64,000 nucleotides of DNA from DASPWV01 sp046726375. Lineage in GTDB: Bacteria > Acidobacteriota > Vicinamibacteria > Vicinamibacterales > UBA2999. The DNA is taken from positions 62,001 through 126,000 of the forward strand of contig JBKPAJ010000071.1 in the NCBI GenBank assembly GCA_046726375.1, read 5' to 3'. Both the position numbers and the translations under genes were made by a program. How positions within the stretch are numbered: position 1 is the stretch's first letter; the number at the start of each line of letters is the position of its first letter. This document shows positions 53,617-61,961 of this stretch, one piece after another. The notes beneath the pieces are model-generated. The model had not been told where the DNA came from, did not search any database, and was given only the letters and a program-made list of their open reading frames with translations.

Positions 53617-55253
53617 TTCTGTTTGCCCGCTTGTTCGAACGGATCGATCGAACGACATCGACGAATGCGAAAGTCGATGCCATGGCCGAGTACTTCACCG
53701 CAGCGCCTGCGGCAGACGCGGCCTGGGCTGTGTTCTTCCTCACCGGCCGGCGGCTGAAACGTCTCATTCCTGGCGCTGCGATCCGCGACTGGACACTCGC
53801 GGCTACCGGCCTCGAGCCCTGGATCCTCGACGAGTGCTACGCCGTCGTCGGCGATGGCGCCGAGACTGCGGCGTTGATGCTCGATCAGGCTCGTCACGCT
53901 CGCGGCGCGGCGTCGGCCGCGCCAGCCCGAGCGGCAACTCTGGCCGAATGGGTCGAAGAGCGCATCCTGCCACTCAAGCAACTCGATCCGGCAACGCAGC
54001 AGTCGCAAGTCACGGACTGGCTGTTGTCGCTCGATCGCTGGCCGCGCTTTATCCTGCTCAAGCTCCTCACCGGCGAACTGCGACTCGGCGTCTCGCAGAC
54101 GCTCGTCGTCCGTGCCCTGGCGCAAGCTGCCGATCTGCCCGCGACGACGATTGCCGCGAGGCTGATGGGCGACTGGCGGCCAAGCGCAGACTGGTTTGCG
54201 TCACTGATCGCGCACGGGGAGACGGCAGAGGATCGATCGCGTCCGTACCCCTTCTATCTTGCGTCTCCACTCGAAGACGACATCACGACGCTCGGAGCGC
54301 CATCGGCCTGGCTGATCGAATGGAAGTGGGACGGGATCCGCGCCCAGCTCGTCAAACGCGGCGGCGTGCACCTGTGGTCGCGCGGAGAAGAGCTCATCAC
54401 GCATCGGTTTCCCGAAATCACCGCTGCGGCCACCCGTCTGCCGGACGGTACGGTGCTCGACGGCGAGGTGGTCGCGTTCAGCGGCGATCGACCGCTGCCG
54501 TTCTCCGTGCTGCAGCAGCGCATCGGCCGGCAGAAGCTGGTCGCGCAAATGGTGCAGGCCGTACCTGTCGTGTGCATGATCTACGACATCCTCGAGTCGG
54601 AGGGTCGCGATATGCGTGACGCGCCGTTGTCTGAGCGACGGGAGACGCTCGAGCGCGTGCTCGCCGGCACGTCGACGCTGCGCCTCTCACCCCGGGTCAT
54701 CGTTGCCAGTTGGGACGAACTCGCGGCGCTGCGATCGCAGTCACGCACACGCGGCGTCGAAGGGTTCATGTTGAAGCGCCTCGACTCGCTGTACGGCGTC
54801 GGACGCAAACGCGGCGACTGGTGGAAGTGGAAGATCGATCCGTACACGATCGACGCCGTCCTGATCTACGCACAACCCGGAAGCGGCAAGCGCGCCAGCC
54901 TCCTCACCGACTACACGTTCGGCGTCTGGGATAACGGCGAGCTCGTGCCGATCGCCAAGGCGTACTCCGGACTCTCGAACGAAGAGATCTCCGAGCTCGA
55001 CAGGTGGATTCGCCGGCACACGCGCGAGCGATTCGGACCCGTTCGTCATGTCGAACCGGTGCACGTGTTCGAGCTCGGGTTCGAAGCGATCGCCGCTTCG
55101 TCCCGGCACAAGTCGGGCGTTGCGCTGCGCTTTCCGCGAATGCTGCGGTGGCGAAAGGACAAGCCGGCGCAGGAAGCCGATACGCTTGAGGCCGTAAAGC
55201 GCCTTTTAGGCCAGAAAGCTGTAAAAACTAACCATCAGCACGGCGAATGTTGA
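53613..55253 (+). CDS. ATP-dependent DNA ligase, ligase-associated cassette type
   Basis: A 546-residue ligase. An N-terminal DNA-binding helical domain (FARLFERIDRTTSTNAKVDA onward) covers roughly 200 residues. The nucleotidyl-transfer motif I is LIEWKWDGIRAQL with the active-site Lys in KWDG. Motif III-like LDGEVVAF, motif IV RGVEGFMLKR and motif V DWWKWKID follow, then an OB-fold (IDAVLIYAQPGSGKRASLLT) and RKSGVALRFPR-like KSGVALRFPRML (motif VI). It reseals nicks using ATP and probably works with the exonuclease. The start is the ATG inside the exonuclease stop. The end lies within an AT-rich inverted repeat. Confidence 0.92.
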   Translation: MILFARLFERIDRTTSTNAKVDAMAEYFTAAPAADAAWAVFFLTGRRLKRLIPGAAIRDWTLAATGLEPWILDECYAVVGDGAETAALMLDQARHARGAASAAPARAATLAEWVEERILPLKQLDPATQQSQVTDWLLSLDRWPRFILLKLLTGELRLGVSQTLVVRALAQAADLPATTIAARLMGDWRPSADWFASLIAHGETAEDRSRPYPFYLASPLEDDITTLGAPSAWLIEWKWDGIRAQLVKRGGVHLWSRGEELITHRFPEITAAATRLPDGTVLDGEVVAFSGDRPLPFSVLQQRIGRQKLVAQMVQAVPVVCMIYDILESEGRDMRDAPLSERRETLERVLAGTSTLRLSPRVIVASWDELAALRSQSRTRGVEGFMLKRLDSLYGVGRKRGDWWKWKIDPYTIDAVLIYAQPGSGKRASLLTDYTFGVWDNGELVPIAKAYSGLSNEEISELDRWIRRHTRERFGPVRHVEPVHVFELGFEAIAASSRHKSGVALRFPRMLRWRKDKPAQEADTLEAVKRLLGQKAVKTNHQHGEC

Positions 55254-55300
55254 ATTATTTAATTTCTGTATTGACTTAATTCAACATCGTGTGCCATAAA
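55247..55300 (+). promoter_or_regulatory. AT-rich 11-bp inverted repeat with overlapping promoter before the DUF2089 gene
   Basis: ATGTTGAATTA (55247-55257) and TAATTCAACAT (55277-55287) are perfect complements, 30 bases centre to centre. The left arm includes the ligase stop. TTGACT (55271-55276) and CATAAA (55295-55300), 18 bases apart, form a plausible sigma-70 promoter that overlaps the right arm. The layout is that of a repressor operator, and the downstream protein itself has a helix-turn-helix-like segment. Confidence 0.55.
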
Positions 55301-55311
55301 CGTGACCAGCG

Positions 55312-55710
55312 ATGGCCACACAGGACTGGCAGGCACTGACGTCGCTGACCGCCGGCAGACCCTTTACCGTCGAACGAGTGCGGCTCAGCGGACACGACGT
55401 CGCGATTGAGGGCAGCTTCGAGGTTCCTGCGTTGGCGCAGCTTCCGCCCGAAGATCAGATCTTCGTCGCGGCGTTTGTGCGCTGCCACGGCTCCATCAAG
55501 CAGATGGAGAAGTTTTTCGGCGTCAGCTACCCGACCATCAAAAACCGGCTCAATCGCATCGGCGCGCTACTGCCCTTCGCAGACATCGCGCCGGGAGACG
55601 AACCCGCCCGGCCGACGATGAGTGATTTGCTCACCCGGCTCGAGCGTGGCGAAATGAGCGCGAAGGATGTTCTTCGTCAACTGCAGCAACCGAAAGAGAG
55701 TGAAACATGA
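55312..55710 (+). CDS. DUF2089-family protein lacking its zinc cysteines
   Basis: A 132-residue protein. DVAIEGSFEVPALAQLPPED, FVAAFVRCHGSIKQMEKFFG and VSYPTIKNRLNRI are the DUF2089 core, in which the last part looks like a helix-turn-helix. Usual members begin with a CPxC...CPxC zinc ribbon; here the equivalent segment is SLTAGRPFTVERVRLSGHDV, with all four Cys replaced. A C-terminal SDLLTRLERGEMSAKDVLRQ adds a short SHOCT-like helix pair. It overlaps the next gene by four bases (ATGA). A transcriptional regulator is the best guess. Confidence 0.78.
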   Translation: MATQDWQALTSLTAGRPFTVERVRLSGHDVAIEGSFEVPALAQLPPEDQIFVAAFVRCHGSIKQMEKFFGVSYPTIKNRLNRIGALLPFADIAPGDEPARPTMSDLLTRLERGEMSAKDVLRQLQQPKESET

Positions 55711-56132
55711 GCGATGAAACCCGCCGCATCCTCGAGCTGCTCGCGCAAGGAAAGGTGACGGTTGATGAAGCCGACCAGTTGTTGCGCGCAATCGGCGAGC
55801 AACCGTCCGCTGACGCGAAGACTGAAACCAGCACACGCGCCAAACCGCGCTACGTGCGGATTGCCGTGCACAAGCCGGCGAAGGACGGCGGCAAGGACAA
55901 AGATGTCAACATCCGCGTGCCGATTGCGGTGGTCAGGAGCGGAATGAGACTGGGTGCAATGATTCCGGAACTTGCCAACGAGCGCGTGGCCGAGCGCCTG
56001 CGCGAACGCGGGCTCGATATCGATTTTTCAAAGCTGGATCCTGCGGCACTCGAAGCGGTTCTTCAGGAGCTTGGCCACACCGACATCGAGGTTGATGCAG
56101 GAAAGGCGCAGGTAAGGATCAGCTGCGAATAG
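55707..56132 (+). CDS. YvlB-like protein with N-terminal SHOCT-type domain
   Basis: A 141-residue protein. MSDETRRILELLAQGKVTVD EADQLLRAI is the short helix pair (ILxLLAxGKIT..EAxxLL) that starts YvlB-type proteins. A basic linker (RAKPRYVRIAVHKPAKDGGK) leads to a small alpha/beta region with VNIRVPIAVVRSGMRLGAMI and a C-terminal strand pair. No catalytic motif is visible. It is coupled to the DUF2089 gene, a pairing common in several phyla, and both may sense membrane or cell-envelope stress. Confidence 0.75.
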   Translation: MSDETRRILELLAQGKVTVDEADQLLRAIGEQPSADAKTETSTRAKPRYVRIAVHKPAKDGGKDKDVNIRVPIAVVRSGMRLGAMIPELANERVAERLRERGLDIDFSKLDPAALEAVLQELGHTDIEVDAGKAQVRISCE

Positions 56133-56167
56133 CAGCTGGGTGCGAGACGTTGCGGAAGGTGTTTAGG

Positions 56168-56285
56168 TTCGGTGCGGTGCACAGGTGCGGTGGGTGCGGC
56201 TGGCGCGGTGCCCGGGTGCCCTCGTGCACCGCACGTAGCTACCGCACTTCTCGCACCTGGCGAACCACGGCACCTGACGCACGTG
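56168..56285. repeat. GC-rich short-unit array with mirrored arms, GGTGCGGT type
   Basis: GGTGCGGTGCACA, GGTGCGGTG, GGTGCGGCT and CGGTGCCC on the left are answered by CGTGCACCGCAC, ACCGCACTT, TCGCACCTGG and CGGCACCTG on the right. Units are about 7-9 bases, less regular than in the other arrays. It lies between the YvlB-like gene and the nrdJ stop (convergent) and could terminate both. Confidence 0.5.
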
Positions 56286-56286
56286 A

Positions 56287-59199
56287 TTACGCGCAGCCCG
56301 ATGTCGTGCCGCAGTTCGTGCACTTGTAGCAGGCGCCGCTTCTCACCATGATCGATCCGCAGGTCGAGCACGGCGGCGCGTCTTCCTGGTTCTGCATCGC
56401 TGCAAACGACGACTTCTTCTGTGGCGGCGTCGTGGTGAACTGCGACGGCGGCGCCGGGATCGCGGTCTTCTGCAGCTCACCGCCGCTGTGTGCGCTCTCG
56501 GCGATCTCCTCGCGATTGTTCACGCCGGCGTTGTATTGCGCCTCGGCAGACAGGAATTTCGACGCCATCCACCGGAAGATGTAGTCGACGATCGACTTGG
56601 CGAAGCGCACGTCCGGGTTCCTGGTCATGCCCGACGGCTCGAAGCGCACGTGACTGAACTTGTCGACGAGCGCCTGCAGCGGCACGCCGTACTGCAGCGC
56701 GTAGCTGATGGCCTGTGCAAAGGCGTCGGCGAACCCTGAAATCGTGGAGCCTTCCTTCGCCATCACGAGGAAAATTTCGCCCGGCTGGCCGTCTTCGAAG
56801 AGGCCGACGGTGATGTAGCCCTCGTGGCCGGCGATGTCGAACTTGTGCGTGAGCGCCTGACGTTCGTCGGGCAGTTTGCGGCGCACGGGCGTTTGCTGAG
56901 CAACAGCCGCCGCGGCCGCTTCCGCGACCGCTGCACGGCCTGCCTGAAGGCCGGCCTCCACGGGGGACGACTTCGAGGTGTTGAGCGGCTGCGTGCGCTT
57001 CGAACCGTCGCGATAAATCGAAATCGCCTTGGCCCCTAGACGCCACGATTCGAGATACGCAAGCTCGATCTCCTCCACGGTCGCGTCTTTCGGCACGTTG
57101 ACCGTTTTGCTGATCGCGCCGGAGATGAACGGCTGCGTCGCGCCCATCATCTTGATGTGGCCCATGTAGTGAATCGAGCGTTCGCCATTGGCGGCCTTGA
57201 AGGCGCAATCGAAGACCGGCAGGTCGCGCTCGAGCAGATGCGGCGCGCCTTCGATGGTCTCCTTCTCGTCGATGTACTGGATGATGTCCGCGATCTGCCC
57301 TTGCGTGTAGCCGAGGCGGCGCAAGGCCATCGGCACTGTGTTGTTGACGATTTTCATCAGGCCACCGCCAACGAGCTTCTTGTATTTGACGAGCGCGATG
57401 TCCGGCTCGACGCCAGTGGTGTCGCAGTCCATCATGAAGCCGATCGTGCCGGTGGGCGCCAGCACCGTGGCCTGCGCGTTGCGGTATCCGAAATCCTCCC
57501 CGAGCTCCACCGCGTCGTCCCACGCCTGCCTAGCGGCGTTGTAGAGGTCCGACGGCACGTTCTTTTGATTGATGCCTTTCATCGCATCGCGATGCTTCCG
57601 CATGACGCGCAGGAAGGGTTCGCGATTCTTCTCGTAACCGGCAAACGGGCCGCCATGATCGCGCGCGATCCGTGCGCACTGGGCGTAGGCTTCGCCCGTC
57701 ATCAGGGCGGTGATCGCGGCCGCGTAATCTCGGCCCGCGTCGCTGTCGTACGGCAACCCGCGCGACATCAGCAGGGCGCCGAGATTGGCGTAACCGAGGC
57801 CCAGCGGGCGATAGGCGTGGCTGTTCTTCTCAATCGCCTTCGTGGGATAGCTCGAGTTGTCGACGAGAATCTCCTGTGCCGTAATCAAGGTGCGGCACGC
57901 CGCTCTGAACGAGTCGGCGTCGAACTCGCCCTCTTCGCGCAGAAACTTCATCAGGTTCAGCGACGCAAGGTTGCACGCCGAATCGTCGAGGAACATGTAC
58001 TCGGAGCACGGATTGCTGGCGTTGATGCGCGCCGTGTTCGGGCAGGTATGCCACTCGTTGACCGTGGTGTCGAACTGCATGCCGGGATCGCCGCACACCC
58101 ACGTACCGTCCGCAATCATCCGCATCAGGTCGCGCGCGCGATAAGTGTCCATCACCTCGCCGGTAGTGACCCCGCGCGTTTGCCACAAACCGTCGTCCAC
58201 GACCGCGCGCATGAACTCGTCGGTGGCGCGCACCGAGTTGTTTGAGTTCTGGAAAAACACAGAGGAATACGCCGTACCAGTGAACGACCCGTCGTAGCCG
58301 GCGTCGATCAGCGCCCACGCTTTCTTTTCCTCGTCAACCTTGCAGTTGATGAACTCGACGATGTCCGGGTGCTCGGCGTTGAGGATCACCATCTTGGCTG
58401 CGCGACGGGTCTTGCCGCCGGACTTGATGACGCCGGCAAACGCGTCGAACCCCTTCATGAACGACACGGGACCGGACGCCGTGCCGCCGCCGGCGAGCAG
58501 CTCCTTCGACGAGCGGATCGCAGAGAGGTTGCTGCCGGTGCCCGATCCAAACTTGAACAGCATGCCCTCCGTTTTGGCGAGCGTGAGAATCGACGCCATC
58601 GTGTCGTCAACGGAGTTGATGAAGCAGGCCGAGCATTGCGGCGCCTTTTCAAAGCCGCAGTTGAACCACACCGGGCTGTTGAACGCGGCTTTCTGCTCGA
58701 CGAGCAGATGCTTCAAATCGGCGCTGAACGCGCCCAACGCTTCGTCCGACGCAAAGTAATGCTGCTTGCACGCCCACTCGGTAATCGCGTCGACGACGCG
58801 GCCGATCAACTGCTTGACCGAGCGCTCGCGATCCGGGGATCCGACATGGCCGCGGAAATACTTCGAGACCACGATGTTGGTGGCCTGTTGCGACCACGGC
58901 CTGGGCATCTCGACCTGACGTTGCTCGAATACGACGCCGCCCTTCTCGCTGCCGATGACCGCGTCGCGAAGCTCCCATTCGACCTGGTCGAACGGGTCGA
59001 CGCCAGCGTTTGAGAAGAAGCGAGGGAACTCGAGACCTGTGGCGAGCGGGCGCGTCCCGGGTTGCGGGCTGTCGCCTTCGACCGGGCTCATCGAAGACAC
59101 TTCAACCGGGTTCAGTGTCGTCCCCAGCTTGTCGAGGGGCGAAGCTACGGCTTGTCTACCCGGTGCAGCCGCCAACTTGTGACCAGCGCCATCCTGCAT
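56287..59199 (-). CDS. nrdJ: Adenosylcobalamin-dependent (class II) ribonucleotide reductase
   Basis: A 970-residue enzyme. PVWFNCGFEKAPQCSACFIN near residue 175 holds the redox Cys of the reductase core, and SNPCSEYMFLDDSACNLASL near 415 is the finger-loop motif with the radical-site Cys. GSGTGSNLSAIRSS and TVLAPTGTIGFMMDCDTTGV are also conserved. The C-terminal part has a TSCPD-like domain and ends with a four-Cys ribbon (CSTCGSIMVRSGACYKCTNC). It makes deoxyribonucleotides with or without oxygen using B12. The start follows GGAGGACGC. NrdR boxes and a sigma-70 promoter lie upstream. Confidence 0.95.
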   Translation of the reverse strand: MQDGAGHKLAAAPGRQAVASPLDKLGTTLNPVEVSSMSPVEGDSPQPGTRPLATGLEFPRFFSNAGVDPFDQVEWELRDAVIGSEKGGVVFEQRQVEMPRPWSQQATNIVVSKYFRGHVGSPDRERSVKQLIGRVVDAITEWACKQHYFASDEALGAFSADLKHLLVEQKAAFNSPVWFNCGFEKAPQCSACFINSVDDTMASILTLAKTEGMLFKFGSGTGSNLSAIRSSKELLAGGGTASGPVSFMKGFDAFAGVIKSGGKTRRAAKMVILNAEHPDIVEFINCKVDEEKKAWALIDAGYDGSFTGTAYSSVFFQNSNNSVRATDEFMRAVVDDGLWQTRGVTTGEVMDTYRARDLMRMIADGTWVCGDPGMQFDTTVNEWHTCPNTARINASNPCSEYMFLDDSACNLASLNLMKFLREEGEFDADSFRAACRTLITAQEILVDNSSYPTKAIEKNSHAYRPLGLGYANLGALLMSRGLPYDSDAGRDYAAAITALMTGEAYAQCARIARDHGGPFAGYEKNREPFLRVMRKHRDAMKGINQKNVPSDLYNAARQAWDDAVELGEDFGYRNAQATVLAPTGTIGFMMDCDTTGVEPDIALVKYKKLVGGGLMKIVNNTVPMALRRLGYTQGQIADIIQYIDEKETIEGAPHLLERDLPVFDCAFKAANGERSIHYMGHIKMMGATQPFISGAISKTVNVPKDATVEEIELAYLESWRLGAKAISIYRDGSKRTQPLNTSKSSPVEAGLQAGRAAVAEAAAAAVAQQTPVRRKLPDERQALTHKFDIAGHEGYITVGLFEDGQPGEIFLVMAKEGSTISGFADAFAQAISYALQYGVPLQALVDKFSHVRFEPSGMTRNPDVRFAKSIVDYIFRWMASKFLSAEAQYNAGVNNREEIAESAHSGGELQKTAIPAPPSQFTTTPPQKKSSFAAMQNQEDAPPCSTCGSIMVRSGACYKCTNCGTTSGCA

Positions 59200-59388
59200 G
59201 CGTCCTCCGTACAGCGCGACACCCTCCCCTTTGGGGCGCTCGCCCTATCGATTTCACTTCGTGCGTAAGTTTGTGTTTATGCGCGCTTTGTAGTTCGGGT
59301 CGAAATGTCGTCGTCGGTTCGGCGTCATGGTCCGGCAGCTCGCGTGCTGGGTATCGCTCAATCCAAGACCGTTTTACGCGCGACGGTC
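59200..59388 (-). other. Untranslated leader of nrdJ
   Basis: About 180 bases between the predicted transcription start and the nrdJ ATG. I looked for a cobalamin riboswitch and did not recognise a B12-box-like element; nothing else is seen apart from the GGAGG ribosome site next to the start. Confidence 0.3.
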
Positions 59389-59417
59389 AAATTACGCCCG
59401 TGTGAACGAGTTGTCAA
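59389..59417 (-). promoter_or_regulatory. Sigma-70 promoter of nrdJ
   Basis: On the minus strand TTGACA (59412-59417) is followed by 17 bases and TAATTT (59389-59394). Both hexamers and the spacer are close to the housekeeping consensus, and the NrdR boxes lie just upstream of the -35. Confidence 0.65.
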
Positions 59418-59426
59418 GCCCTGAAA

Positions 59427-59474
59427 ACACTACATCTTGTGTCTTTATTTTAGGTCGGACGCTAGATATCGCGA
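59427..59474. promoter_or_regulatory. Tandem NrdR boxes upstream of nrdJ
   Basis: ACACTACATCTTGTGT (59427-59442) differs from the published NrdR-box pattern (ACACwATATmTwGTGT) at one position. A second, weaker box ACGCTAGATATCGCGA (59459-59474) lies 32 bases away, about three helical turns, the usual spacing for NrdR pairs. Repression of nrdJ at high (d)ATP is therefore expected. Confidence 0.65.
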
Positions 59475-59757
59475 AAGCTCAGCAAATCGCGGCTGTTCGC
59501 TTAATTTTCGCCTAAAGACGCCGCGAGTTGCAAGCTCGAAGGGCCGCGCGACATGAGGAACTTGATTACGAATCGCGGTCGTTCCGCCTCCGCTGATACT
59601 TCGGCAGGCGGTCGGCCCCGCGAGGCGATTGCGGACCTAAAGGTGGTCTGGTCTGCCGCTACTTGTAAAAGAGAAGCGCCGCCCGGCGCCTGTGGCTGCG
59701 AACCGCGTCCCCGCGAGGCGCGAGGTCGCTTACCTGCGAATCTGCCTGCGAACCTGC
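59475..59757. other. Non-coding stretch between nrdJ control region and lipoprotein stop
   Basis: Mostly featureless GC-rich sequence with short broken frames. Its right end (from about 59731 to 59763) is a CCTGCGAA-type short-unit array (ACCTGCGAATCTGCCTGCGA and onward) that overlaps the stop codon of the lipoprotein gene. I see no gene. Confidence 0.35.
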
Positions 59758-60312
59758 TTACCTCACGAGCACCGACGCCATCGTCGCCGCTTTATCCGCG
59801 AACTTTCCTGCGAACACCAGGTTGCCGCCTCGCAGCGCCGCTTCGGCCTGTTCGATGAAGCGCTTGGTCGTGTCGTACTGCGCCTTGCCGTCCTGATTGA
59901 GCGCGCCGTAATTCACGCGATTCAGATCGCGTGCGGCGCGACCGAGGAGATCGCGAATCGACGCTTCCGTGGCCGATCGATTTCCAGGCGGCACGAGGGT
60001 CAATGCCGGGGGCTGTGCTGGCGGACGTTCCGGTTCGGTGCGCACAACTTCCGGCTTTGCAGGCTCCGGGGGCTTTGGCGCCGGCGGCTTCGGCACCGGT
60101 CGCGCGGCAGGAGCGTTTGCAGCAACGTCAGTGGTCGCCTCGGCCGGCGGCGGCGCAACTTCTTCGGCATAGGCTTCGACGACACGCGGCGGCGGCGGCG
60201 GCGGCGAGAGCTCAGGCAGCGGCGGTTCGACGCGTGCGAGGGCCTTCACGCAGCCGGCGCCCGCCAGCGCCAGCATTACGACCATCGGGAGGAGGAGTCG
60301 TGTGGCGAACAC
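59758..60312 (-). CDS. Proline-rich lipoprotein, hypothetical
   Basis: A 184-residue protein. The signal MFATRLLLPMVVMLALAGAGC has the lipobox LAGAGC with Cys at residue 21. Residues about 30-105 are a Pro/Ala/Glu-rich periplasmic spacer (SPPPPPP, PKPPAPKPPEPAKP). The C-terminal 75 residues are a helical domain (NRSATEASIRDLLGRAARDL, KRFIEQAEAALRGGNLVFA). No TonB or OmpA motif is seen. It follows the sensor kinase gene by 11 bases on the same strand, so it may be part of that operon. Confidence 0.75.
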   Translation of the reverse strand: MFATRLLLPMVVMLALAGAGCVKALARVEPPLPELSPPPPPPRVVEAYAEEVAPPPAEATTDVAANAPAARPVPKPPAPKPPEPAKPEVVRTEPERPPAQPPALTLVPPGNRSATEASIRDLLGRAARDLNRVNYGALNQDGKAQYDTTKRFIEQAEAALRGGNLVFAGKFADKAATMASVLVR

Positions 60313-60323
60313 TTGTGTCGATT

Positions 60324-61838
60324 CTACAAGTTCTCTACTTTCCGCAAGTCAGTAAGTGTCGAGCTCTTCGGTGGAGCCGCCGCCACCTCACCCCGCGCTT
60401 GCGGCATCTTGATGATAAACGTTGTCCCGACCCCGGGAGTCGACTCGACGTCGATATCACCGTTGTGAAGTTGAATCGTGCGATACACCAGCGAGAGTCC
60501 GATCCCGGTGCCCGTAGGCTTCGTCGTGTAATACAGATCAAAGATTCTCGCCAGATTCTCAGGAGAGATGCCGACGCCGGTATCCGCGACGCGGATCTCG
60601 ACACGGCCATCGCGAGTCGCCGCGCACGACACGTCGAGTCGGCCGCCATTCGGCATGGCCTGAATCGCGTTCTTGGCGAGATTCACCAGCGCCTGCCGCA
60701 GAATCGACGCGTCCGCCTCGATGGCCGGCACGTCCGGCGAGCAGGTGTTGTGGAGCGTCACACGCACGGCCGCTGCCTCGGGCTCGATCATCTTCAGCAC
60801 GTCGCTGGTGAGCTCAGCGGGCGACGTCGCGTGCAACGTCAATTCCTCGGGACGGGCAAACTTCAAGAACCCCTGCACCACATCGTCGAGACGGCGGATT
60901 TCGCTCGCGATGATGTCGACATGTTCCGCTGATGCGACGGGGCCAGCCCCGTTCGAGAGCTTCTCTTTCAGCAACTCGAGATGAATCGTCATCGCGTTGA
61001 GCGGGTTTTTCACTTCGTGCGCCACGCCGGCAGTGAGCCGGCCGAGCGACGCGACACGTCGTGAGAGCTCCAGGAGTTGCGATCGTGGCGCACCGGCCGG
61101 AAGCGTGGCGCGAAGTTGTTTACTGACGCTCGCAAAGACGTCGCCGAGATCCTTGAACTCTTCTCCTTTCAGGTCGAGCGTCGCGCCCAGATCGCCCTGT
61201 CCGAGACGCGACAACCCGCTGCGGATGACATGAATCGGCCGCAGCACGATGTTGGAAAGAAGCACCGCCACCATCAACGCAGCGACCAGAGCGATGGCAG
61301 CCGTGAACACCGCTGGCCCGAGCCAGTTGTCCAGCTCGTCGCGGACGAGGAGCGGCGAGAGTCCGATGCGAATCTCCGCAAACGGCACATCGTCCAGGAG
61401 CATCGGTTGGCGCCATTCGAGCGTGCGATCGCTCTCGTAAACCGTGCGTAACTGCGTGAAGCGGCTCTCGCCAACCAGGGCGCTGAGATCATCCGCATCC
61501 GGCAGCCGTTCGCCAATACGCGCCCGATCGTTGTGGGCAATGACGATGCCGGTGGTGTCGACAATCGCCGCGTAGGTCGTGTTCTTGGGGTAAATCGCGG
61601 ATTCCAGCGTCGCCTGCACACCTGCATCACGCCGAAGCTCGTCGTACGCCGATTCCTTGGACGTGACGATCTCGCTGGCACGGTGATAAATGGTGTTGGC
61701 CAGCACTTCGGCGCGTTCCTGACTCTGTTCCAAGAGTACGCGCGCGAGCGACGTCAACTGAAGGAGGCTGAGGACCACCACCACCAGTGCAACGATCGAC
61801 GTGACGCCGAGGACCTGTTTCTGCTTGATGGACAGCAT
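60324..61838 (-). CDS. Sensor histidine kinase
   Basis: A 504-residue membrane kinase. A first helix (VLGVTSIVALVVVVLSLLQL, residues about 8-28) and a second near 175-200 (AVFTAAIALVAALMVAVLLS) bracket a periplasmic sensor of about 145 residues. A HAMP domain follows. The H-box is LTAGVAHEVKNPLNAMTIHL near 270; the ATPase shows LVNLAKNAIQAMPNGG (N), VADTGVGISPENLARIFDLY (G1/F) and GTGIGLSLVYR (G2). It belongs to the NtrB/AtoS-like group that partners with sigma-54 activators, consistent with the response regulator upstream on the same strand. A repeat array separates the two genes. Confidence 0.93.
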   Translation of the reverse strand: MLSIKQKQVLGVTSIVALVVVVLSLLQLTSLARVLLEQSQERAEVLANTIYHRASEIVTSKESAYDELRRDAGVQATLESAIYPKNTTYAAIVDTTGIVIAHNDRARIGERLPDADDLSALVGESRFTQLRTVYESDRTLEWRQPMLLDDVPFAEIRIGLSPLLVRDELDNWLGPAVFTAAIALVAALMVAVLLSNIVLRPIHVIRSGLSRLGQGDLGATLDLKGEEFKDLGDVFASVSKQLRATLPAGAPRSQLLELSRRVASLGRLTAGVAHEVKNPLNAMTIHLELLKEKLSNGAGPVASAEHVDIIASEIRRLDDVVQGFLKFARPEELTLHATSPAELTSDVLKMIEPEAAAVRVTLHNTCSPDVPAIEADASILRQALVNLAKNAIQAMPNGGRLDVSCAATRDGRVEIRVADTGVGISPENLARIFDLYYTTKPTGTGIGLSLVYRTIQLHNGDIDVESTPGVGTTFIIKMPQARGEVAAAPPKSSTLTDLRKVENL

Positions 61839-61845
61839 GAAAGTT

Positions 61846-61959
61846 CAAAGTTCAAAGTTCAAAGTTCAAAGTTAGTTTGAAAGTGGAAAGTTCAAAAGTG
61901 AACTTCGTAACTTTTCAACTTCGCAACTAACTTTGAACTTTGAACTTTGAACTTGTAAC
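61846..61959. repeat. Heptamer array with mirrored arms, GTTCAAA type
   Basis: AGTTCAA repeats four times from 61842, then degenerate units, then the mirror (AACTAAC, three TTTGAAC units, TTGTAAC; 61925-61959) which is the third copy of the 34-base core. The arms can form a perfect stem of over 20 pairs. It sits between the response regulator and its kinase, inside what should be one transcript. Confidence 0.65.
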
Positions 61960-61961
61960 TA

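Noticed and set aside
59200..59426. Cobalamin riboswitch in the nrdJ leader
   Set aside because: No recognisable B12 box or matching stem layout by eye; left as a check for a covariance search.
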